From contig OW799233.1 in NCBI GenBank assembly GCA_941918925.1, positions 121,732,333 to 121,796,332 on the forward strand: a DNA stretch of 64,000 bases, read 5' to 3'. Of this stretch, positions 57,370 to 64,000 are shown piece by piece. Under the pieces are notes generated by a model, which worked only from the letters and a program-made list of their open reading frames with translations, had not been told where the DNA came from and searched no databases. A program made the position numbers and the translations under genes. Source of the stretch: Phyto melanocephala. Lineage: Eukaryota; Arthropoda; Insecta; Diptera; Rhinophoridae. The number at the start of each line of letters is the position of its first letter. The stretch's first letter is position 1.

Positions 57370-58482
57370 AACATTAGCTACGATGACATACTTCGGATGG
57401 AAATGCCGCATGACACGTTTCTCGTGAGCTACGCGGACGATATAGCAGCGGTGATCAACGCTAGGGATATCGAGGGAGCGGAACGCAAGCTCAGACAGGT
57501 GATGATAAGGACACAGGCGTGGCTGGACTCACACGGACTTAGCCTAGCTACTCAGAAGACAGAACTAATTCTACTTACCAAACGACATATACCGACTGAA
57601 TTAGAATTCAATGTTGGTGAGATCACACTACGGACTAGAAGGTGTATAAAATATCTGGGCATAAGTCTGGATTCGAGCATGACTTTCTCTAACCAGGTAC
57701 AGCATGCAGTCACAAAGGCTGCGAAAATAACAGCGCAGCTCAGCCGACTAATGGCGAACGTAGGTGGCCCAACTCAGAACAAACGTAGATTGCTGATGGA
57801 GACGAGCAACATTATTCTCCTATATGGCTTCGAGGTATGGGGAGGGGAAATGAAATGGAGGAAGAGAGCAAACGCCCTACTGGCCGTTCAACGAACGTCC
57901 GCATTGAGGATAACGTCTGCATACCGCACAGTCTCTGGAGCTGCTGCACTTGTAATAGCCGGAGCAGTTCCTATTGACCTTAGGATACGAGAGCGAAGGA
58001 AGATCTGGCAAAAGAAGCGGGTAAATACCCTAGAGCAAGGGGAACATAGGCGTATAGTACACGAAACCTTGCAGGCCTGGCAAGCCAGATGGACAGCTGA
58101 AACCAAGGGAAGGTGGACTGCCACACTACTTCCACGCCTTGAAAACTGGATTGGAAGAACAAAAGGAGAAGTTAATTATTACCTGACACAGATGCTCACA
58201 GGACACGGGTACTTCCGAAAGTACCTACATAAGGTTGGCAAATGTGGAACGCCCTACTGCATATACGAGGAGGCTGAGGAGATAGATGACGCCGAACACA
58301 CTTTTTTCAAGTGCAACAAATGGTCGCAGCAGCGACAAGAGCTGGAAAGGAAAAAAGGTAAAATAACTGTGGAGAATATAATCCCCATCATGCTGAACAG
58401 CGAGAACAACTGGAGCGCAGTGAAGCGATACTGTGAGGATATACTGCGGATGAAAAAGAAGGATCTGGATGCATCGGATTAA
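57370..58482 (+). CDS. LINE ORF2 C-terminal fragment (reverse transcriptase end plus CCHC domain)
   Basis: Coding frame runs from the insertion point (reading NISYDDILRMEMPHD) through VSYADDIAAVINARD to a stop at 58480-58482; an internal ATG at 57397 gives 361 residues but is not a natural start. The YADD active-site box is at residues 12-15 of that numbering, followed by GLSLATQKTELILLTK and CIKYLGISLD (RT thumb region), then a long C-terminal domain with repeated KRA..VQRTSALRI / AYRTVSGAAALVIAG and a C-terminal zinc-like segment CGTPYC...DAEHTFFKC. This is typical of I/R1/LOA-group LINEs; I do not name the clade. The upstream fingers and endonuclease are absent. Confidence 0.88.
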   Translation, partial: NISYDDILRMEMPHDTFLVSYADDIAAVINARDIEGAERKLRQVMIRTQAWLDSHGLSLATQKTELILLTKRHIPTELEFNVGEITLRTRRCIKYLGISLDSSMTFSNQVQHAVTKAAKITAQLSRLMANVGGPTQNKRRLLMETSNIILLYGFEVWGGEMKWRKRANALLAVQRTSALRITSAYRTVSGAAALVIAGAVPIDLRIRERRKIWQKKRVNTLEQGEHRRIVHETLQAWQARWTAETKGRWTATLLPRLENWIGRTKGEVNYYLTQMLTGHGYFRKYLHKVGKCGTPYCIYEEAEEIDDAEHTFFKCNKWSQQRQELERKKGKITVENIIPIMLNSENNWSAVKRYCEDILRMKKKDLDASD

Positions 58483-58718
58483 GCGGAGGCCTGGACGCAG
58501 GCATTTATAAGGACGGGGCTGTTACAGCCATCAGGAAACCACCCCGAAGTAATGCTGGACGCGGTTCCGGGGTGGATTGCTTTCCAAGGGTGGAAGACAG
58601 GGGGTTTTTTAGTCGGTATTCCCATGAGGAGAGCCCGACATAACACATTGGTGACGACCTTTGGTGTATGCGGAATCTGCATTTTTACCTCCTTACCCCG
58701 CAAAAAAAAAAAAAAAAA
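57370..58718 (+). mobile_element. 5'-truncated LINE insertion with perfect 14-bp target duplication
   Basis: TTGCTGTTGATGGG occurs at 57356-57369 and again at 58719-58732, directly after a 17-base poly-A tail (58702-58718). The insert starts in the middle of the reverse transcriptase, so it is a classic 5'-truncated LINE copy. The 3' UTR (58483-58701) is GC-rich and contains a GTTCCGGGGTGGATTGCTTT block. Its base composition differs sharply from the host DNA. The perfect target duplication and intact poly-A indicate a recent event. Confidence 0.95.
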
Positions 58719-58732
58719 TTGCTGTTGATGGG

Positions 58733-58904
58733 TATACATATAAAAGAAGTGTTATTAATATATATTAAGTAAGACATAAAAGTAAATAAAATAAATAATA
58801 CATAATCATCTCTTTTATAATAACTAATTCTTTTTATTCTTACAATAAACCAAATTAGCAAGTACAAAATCATTAAAGACAGCAGTAAGTCGCCATTACT
58901 AACA
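58733..58904. other. Spacer
   Basis: Short AT-rich sequence between the LINE insertion and the next DINE-like element; nothing recognised. Confidence 0.4.
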
Positions 58905-59320
58905 AGTAAGAGTACTATATTCGGCCATGCCGAATCTGATAAAAACCTTTATCATCTTGTACAGAGGTGCTTATAATGGCCACAGCGTAACTAAGCCTAA
59001 ATTTCAGATCTGCTTTTATTCGGTTGACTTTATTATTTCCAATACCATATCTGATTTTGAATTTTTCAGTTTGTTTGTCAATGTTTACGAACCCATCGTA
59101 AAACTATAAATAAGGTTAAGGTATGTATAAATAAATAATAAAAAAATAAAAAAAAAAAATAAAAAAAATGTTAGGTCACTCGAAATTTGAACCAGCTTTC
59201 CTCAGTCATTTAGTTCAGTGGCAAAACCACTAGACTACAAACTTCAGTTTACGGTTTATATTTGTTTGCAAGTTAAATTAAAGATAATTTAAGGATTGCA
59301 TATTAACTTAGAGTTATATA
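58905..59320 (+). mobile_element. DINE-like element (divergent subfamily), left part
   Basis: Starts AACAAGTAAGAGTACTATAT and the CGGCCATGCCG hairpin, then AAAACCTTTATCATCTTGTA and a subfamily block CCATATCTGATTTTGAATTT shared with 16605 and 34668. It continues into an A-rich zone and the tRNA-like module at 59178-59240. The 3' half lies at 59690-60070, beyond a Helitron. Confidence 0.7.
59178..59240 (-). ncRNA. tRNA-like RNA polymerase III promoter module (SINE-like)
   Basis: On the minus strand an A-box-like TAGTCTAGTGG (59237-59227) is followed after 33 bases by a B-box GGTTCAAAT (59193-59185, consensus GWTCRANNC), then GTGACCTAACA and a long T-rich run beginning about 59168. Order, spacing and the T-run (polymerase III stop) fit a tRNA-derived module. 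D-arm GTGG/CCAC pairing is visible; the acceptor stem is not. Not an intact tRNA. Confidence 0.5.
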
Positions 59321-59369
59321 ACTTGCGGATGTATGCAACCTAATAAAAATCAAATGAAATATGTAGGTA

Positions 59370-59670
59370 CTAGCTTGTGCCCGCGACTTCGTCTGCGTAG
59401 TTATCGGGATAAAAGCTAGACTTAGTATTAACAACTAAAATAAAAATATTTATTTACAACATAAACAACCCGTTCAGGATGTGCGATGATAAGCTTGCAA
59501 ATGACTTCGCGTTATTATCGCGATAAAAAGTAGCATATGTATTAATCTAGGTTGTTATCTATCTATGTGCCGAATTTCATTAAGTTCCGTTCAGCCGTTT
59601 TTGCGTGATTGCGTAAGAAATATCCATATATCCAATCATACAAACATTCACATTTATTATATTAGTAGGA
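59370..59670 (-). mobile_element. Lep1-like non-autonomous Helitron (301 bp)
   Basis: On the minus strand it starts A|TCCTACTAATATAATAAATG at 59670 and ends CGAAGTCGCGGGCACAAGCTAG|T at 59370, that is TC...CTAG between A and T. It contains AAACGGCTGAACGGAACTTA and GCAATCACGCAAAA segments. The sequence closely resembles short Helitron-like repeats (Lep1 type) abundant in moths. A duplicated TAGTTATCGGGATAAAA / TATTATCGCGATAAAA segment suggests an internal tandem copy. It splits the surrounding DINE-like element. Confidence 0.8.
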
Positions 59671-59689
59671 TGCTTATGTATGTATGTAT

Positions 59690-60070
59690 CAAAAAAAAAT
59701 TAAAAAAAATTTTTTTTTTTTGTCCTAACTAAGATTCGAACCTACATTCATCTAGTTTGTATTAAGTTAAGACGAGGTGGTCTAGGTTTTTTCATCATAT
59801 CTCCGTTATTTATAGACTGGTTTATTGATTTTTCCAATCTAATTCAAAATATTTCTGATATCTTAATATCACACACAGCTCTGAGTGATGCTGCTGGGCT
59901 TTACAAAACTTAATTCAACATACACACGGGCAGACAGACGTACATAAGAACATGTCTCATTAGGCATATTTAGTCATAAGGTTTCATAAAATATATACTT
60001 AATGTGTTGGAAAACGAATATTCTAGAATGCCAAACCTCGCGCTCTCTGTGAAGGGTATCAGTATACACT
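59690..60070 (+). mobile_element. DINE-like element (divergent), right part
   Basis: After an A/T-rich tract: T-arm-like AAGATTCGAACCTAC at about 59738, GACGAGGTGGTCTAGGTTTT, AATATTTCTGATATCTTAAT, CAACATACACACGGGCAGAC, the ATATATACTTAATGTGTTGG core variant and CTCTGTGAAGGGTATCAGTA, the 3' subterminal repeat. Together with 58905-59320 it forms one divergent element with a Helitron inside. Confidence 0.75.
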
Positions 60071-60215
60071 GGCATACATAATGTTTATGTTATTAAACAC
60101 GTTAACAGAAATTTGTATCATAATTATACCTAAATTTATACGTATGTAATTTTATCGGTTTATGTGTCTCTTTATAATAATAATAATTTTTTAGGGAAAT
60201 CAATAATGTTGAATG

Positions 60216-61388
60216 GGCTCCACGAAAAGCCCCCCAATGAATAAAGCCCAAACGAGAAATGAAATATTCTTCAAATTTTTTTCATACATTTTTGGGTGTT
60301 ACTTTCTTTTTGGGTTTAATTTCTCATTTGGGGTTTTTAAATTATGAAATAATTTCCAATGAAATAACACCCAACAAATTTTTAAAATTCGGGGCTTGTT
60401 TCATAGCGTGTATAATTTGGGTGTTTCATCATTTTGTATTCGGGGCTGATTTCATTTTTAAAGTTGCTGGTTTTTGGGGGTGCATTTGCTTGTAAATTAT
60501 ATAAAAATAGGCCTTTTACAAGAAAACTTTTAGCCTGTGAATATATTACAATATCTTTTCAAATACATAAATGATAACATTCTGGATTTGGATGGTGCGA
60601 CCTTCGTGACAGACTACGAGATTAGTCTACGGACGGCAATAATGATTGTTTTCCCTTAATCAAAAGTAATCGGTTGTTGGTTCCACTTCTGCCAAGCAGT
60701 GAGGAGATACATAACAACAAAGTGTAACCAACTGACAGCATTTATACATACAACGTATATTTTATCCATCTTGAATTCATGAGAAATCATTTTGTTTTCT
60801 TTACCATTTCTTACGTATAATGTAATAAGTTTATTATTAATTTAATCAAAAATAGATATATTGGAAATATTAAACAATGTCCATACTTCCTTACATCTCC
60901 ATTACAGAAAATTACCGCCTTCTTTACAACATTGTAACTATAATAACGTCTACCATGAGTTGGATTTTCAAGCCATTCGAAAGTTTTGGGATAGCTCGTT
61001 GGTGGCTGATCTGAAATTGCTTCATCGTATAAGGGAAAATAACTGCACTGGACTTAGTCCATTTACAAAACCAAAAGTGGTCACTATTAAACGACCAAAA
61101 CCAAAAAAAATTGATTATGAATGCTGGCACACTTTCGAAGTTGCATATATCCTTATAATAAAGAAGACGCCTGCGAGCCTCCACACGATTTATATCAATA
61201 ATTTTGCGAAACTGACTCTTTTATGAATTTCGGGGATAATTTCGTTTTATTTCGTTTTCGCTTTGGGGTTTATTTCATTTATGTTTCGATGTTATTTCCT
61301 TTTGGGTGTTATTTCCAATTTTTTGGAGTTTACTTCATTGGGGATTGTTTCCTGGGCGTTATTTCATTGGAGGGATTTTCGTGGAGCC
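60216..61388. mobile_element. Unclassified DNA transposon with 8-bp flanks
   Basis: The inverted ends are GGCTCCACGAAAAGCCCCCC (60216) and, reversed, GGCTCCACGAAAATCCCTCC (61388). Flanking octamers GTTGAATG and GTTGAAGT share the first six bases, hinting at an 8-bp target duplication as in hAT and P elements. Both subterminal regions carry many 15-20-bp units of the form G(3-4)N(2-3)TTATTTC. The superfamily is not established. The open frame inside is listed separately. Confidence 0.7.
60924..61226 (+). pseudogene. Unrecognised coding-like frame inside the 60216 transposon
   Basis: The open frame covers 60861-61226, but it looks protein-like only after a splice-acceptor-like CTTACATCTCCATTACAG (ending about 60906). 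It reads KLPPSLQHCNYNNVYHELDF then RKFWDSSLVADLKLLHRIRE and KPKVVTIKRPKPKKIDYECW. There is no ATG at its head. LVADLKLLHRI recalls the C-terminal part of some LINE proteins, but the match is weak. It could be a transposase exon, a captured fragment, or chance. I give no function. Confidence 0.3.
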
Positions 61389-62995
61389 GTTGAAGTTATA
61401 GTATTCAAAAGAAATTTTCCTTACATTTAACAGTACGTTTAAAATAGTACTATGTACAAGAGTAAACTGCTTATATTCACAAATTTATTTTATGTTTAGA
61501 TTTCGGCTCCCTTAATACCAACTGATTAAGAAAATATCTTAATCTACATTAAGGTTTAACGAGCAAAAGAAAATCTCTAATGAATGAATAATGTTTTTGC
61601 TTAGCTCTAGTTGGATTCAAAAGTAAATTTGTTTGAAATTGTTAAAAAAATGCTGGGGCAGAATTACGGCATTCGATATCGATCGAAATTTTACTCGAAC
61701 GATCGAGTTCGCTGTGCTTAATGTATAGAGATTCTAAAAAGAATTTCAAAATTTCGATCACGTTCGAATAACGCAATTCGGCCCCTGGTTAATTTAAAAA
61801 GAAATCGTGTTTCTGTTACATTAAATTACCTCAGGTAAAATTAATTGTTATTAAATAAAATCTAATCGGTTAATTAAGCTAAATTTTAATGTTAAATAAG
61901 ACCGGGACAAGTACTAGTTAGTAGTAAACAGTTTGGGTTAAACTAAATTCTGCTTTCGCTCTGAAAATATTTTCGGAAATCATCCAAACAATTTACATTG
62001 CAAAATACTTACAGACAAATCCGTTAAATTCACCCCTTGCCATAAATACATTTACTTATAAAACTATTGTAGGATTGCAATTTCTTTTAGTTATTTATGG
62101 GCCACCCTATTATGTCTTCGTATCAATACTTAGTTATCTATGTTTGTATATAAGCATATGTGTATGCATGTTATTTGCTACTTTCGCGTTTTATTTTACT
62201 CACAGTCATTTAAGCATATAAGTTAAATACAAGTGTCATATGAATAGACAACTTACGACATTGAGTCAGACAAATTTGTTTTGTTAACATTATTAAGACT
62301 CAAATTACACACACACACTTGTTATTTTTTATATCTACATAAATGCTTATTTCCTTATAAAATACATACCTGAAGCTATTTTACCCCTTTCTAACCACTG
62401 TTCTAACTTTGTTGCTAGTTACTTAGTTGTCGAGAAGTATGATATTTAAATAACTTTTTTATTCACCCCTTCAGTATTCATAGTCATATGTATTAAGGCA
62501 TGAAATTGAATTCATGAGTATTAATATTGATAAATGATAGTTATGAATAGCTATGGAGTAGGTACAAAAATACAAAAAGAGTATAAAATATTTGAAATTA
62601 TTTTTAACACGAAAGTAGTTAAAAAATTGGCCAACATTTACTTGGCCTTTAATTACGGGAGTAAATTTAAGATGATACTAGGCTTTCTCAACGCCTGAAG
62701 CCTTTTCTTTTTATTTTCATTGCTACTTTTTCGCGAAGAGTTTTAACTACTACTCTGTATAACGTTTCTAACAATTATGCTTTAATCACTTCTCTACATT
62801 TCAAAGGCAATCAACATATTGATTATGCGACACTCTCAGATGGAAACAGAAAAGAAATATTCAACTTCAATATGAACTGGCGAAATAATAGGAACATTGA
62901 AGTAAATAAAAAGTGAATTTTTAAGATATATTAGGGTAATAAAATACCTTATAAAGTGGTTGATTATCGTATTGTCATCTATCTTATCTATATAT
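61389..62995. other. AT-rich DNA, nothing recognised
   Basis: A short inverted pair flanks 61667-61775 (TTACGGCATTCGATATCGAT and, reversed, GAATTGCGTTATTCGAACGT share partial similarity), with GATCGAAATTTTACTCGAAC near 61680. It could be a small palindromic element. Otherwise nothing is recognised. Confidence 0.35.
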
Positions 62996-63789
62996 AACAA
63001 GTAAGAGCGCTATATTCGGCCGTGCCGAATCTTATATACCCTTCACAACGTGTAGTCATGCAATAACAGTAGTTTGTATCACCATTCATCTCATATGAAA
63101 TACGTACATACATATAAAAAATATACATATATAAAAAACATCCCATTGTAAAATTATAAATTTACGTATGTATGTTAAAAAAAAAAAATAAAAAAAAAAT
63201 TTAAAAAAAAAATTTAAAAAAAAAAAAATTTTAAAAAAATAATTAAAATATATATAATTAATATAAAACAAAAAAAAAATTTAAAAAAAAATATAAATAA
63301 TATATTAAATAAAAATAAAAAAAAAATTAAAAAAAAAATTTTTTAAATATAAAAAAAAAATTGTTTTGGCTCAGCTGGGATTCGATGCCACGTTTTCTCT
63401 AACCAGTATACACGTTTGTATGTATGCATGTTGTTGTTGTAATGTTGTTTTTGTGAAAAAAAATCGAAGTGGTCGTGGGTTTTTGCTAATATCTCAGTTG
63501 TTTATGAACCGATGTTTTTGATTTTCAATAGCGATCTACTCCCGAATATTTCTGATATTTTAATACCTCACCCGTGTCCAAGCGATGTCGGGGGGCTCCA
63601 AAAGTTGATTTCAACATACACACGGACAGACGGTCAGACGGACAGACTGACAGAGCTTAATCGACTTCCCTATTCATAAGCTTTCAGAAAATATATACTT
63701 TATGGGGTCGGAAATGAAAATTGTAGAAATTTCACACGGAATGACAAACCTATATATACCCTTTTTCACTATGTGAAGGGTATAAAAAA
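62996..63789 (+). mobile_element. mini-me/DINE-1-like element, full length
   Basis: AACAAGTAAGAGCGCTATAT start, CGGCCGTGCCG hairpin, TATACCCTTCACAACGTG, A-rich zone (63178-63365), T-arm-like GGGATTCGATGCC, conserved middle, a short GACR tract (63622-63652), core and 3' CACTATGTGAAGGGTATA. Close to the copies at 6480, 7829 and 39125. Confidence 0.87.
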
Positions 63790-64000
63790 TCAATGCCACT
63801 TTTCGGCTTTGTTCGCACTATTTAGTAGATGGTTTATGTGAAGTTTGCAAAAAATCCGTCGAGTGGTTTACGGGTAAAAAAAGGGTAAATTCGGTAACTG
63901 ATAAAAATTATTGGATAGGTGTCTGGTACTTTTTTGAAATTTTGAGTTTTAAGGGGGATAAAACGGGTAAAACCGAAAAAGTACCATTTTTGAACATCAT
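63790..64000. other. Unassigned sequence at window edge
   Basis: Contains repeated GGGTAAA-type words (ACGGGTAAAAAAAGGGTAAA, AACGGGTAAAACCGAAAAAG) and GTTTGCAAAAAATCCGTCGA. It is likely the start of another repeat that continues beyond the window, but I cannot place it. Confidence 0.3.

Overview
The window looks like nuclear DNA of a higher (schizophoran, probably calyptrate) fly. It is strongly AT-rich and almost free of host coding sequence. It is packed with repeats known from flies: DINE-1/mini-me-type elements carrying GACR/GTCY microsatellites, non-autonomous Helitrons ending in CTAG, relics of IS630/Tc1/mariner-like and piggyBac-like transposons, BEL/Pao and Ty3/gypsy LTR retrotransposons, and 5'-truncated LINEs. 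There is no bacterial-type gene organisation and no CRISPR, rRNA or intact tRNA gene. Naming a family such as Calliphoridae would be inference only.

The only credible host coding piece is at 3154-3685 (+). It is a first coding exon of 177 codons plus one base, with a good start context, a Thr/Ser/Ala-rich N-terminal part, a single hydrophobic signal-type segment near its end, and a consensus GTAAGT splice donor. No later exon is recognised, so positions 3686-64000 are best read as one very long first intron, or that intron plus intergenic DNA, filled with mobile elements.

Layout. 1-700: end of a 29/30-bp satellite whose monomer has a perfect dyad. 1.8-9.5 kb: mini-me pieces including an inverted pair (6480-7275 and 7829-8654), a MITE with 33-bp inverted repeats, and a Lep1-like Helitron relic. 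11.0-18.8 kb: a Tc1-like transposase stub, two long Helitrons (11649-12396 +, 17309-18461 -) and two opposed transposase N-terminal relics. 21.6-22.4 kb: BEL/Pao Gag/protease fragment. 23.9-33 kb: three more bounded Helitrons, a Helitron 5' fragment and a decayed IS630/Tc1-like transposon. 33.5-37.2 kb: a 39-bp minisatellite beside a mini-me piece, a dead piggyBac-like element, and a terminal-inverted-repeat element with an internal duplication. 39.1-42 kb: a full mini-me copy, a recent internally deleted transposon with exact inverted ends, and a related relic. 44.6-51.8 kb: a very young, apparently intact Ty3/gypsy retrotransposon (45490-51671, 656-bp LTRs, one 1543-codon Gag-Pol frame) inserted into an older mini-me-like element. 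52.2-58.7 kb: LINE remnants in both orientations, a PIF/Harbinger-type MITE, and a LINE tail with a perfect 14-bp target duplication. 58.9-63.8 kb: a mini-me-like element carrying a tRNA-like A-box/B-box module and split by a Lep1-like Helitron, an unclassified transposon with 8-bp flanks and iterated G-rich subterminal motifs, and another mini-me copy.

The genes do not form a pathway. What links them is insertion history: older DINE-like elements serve as landing sites for Helitrons and the retrotransposon, and non-autonomous elements depend on transposases or Rep/helicases not encoded here. Coordinates of degenerate copies are approximate because they were read by eye.
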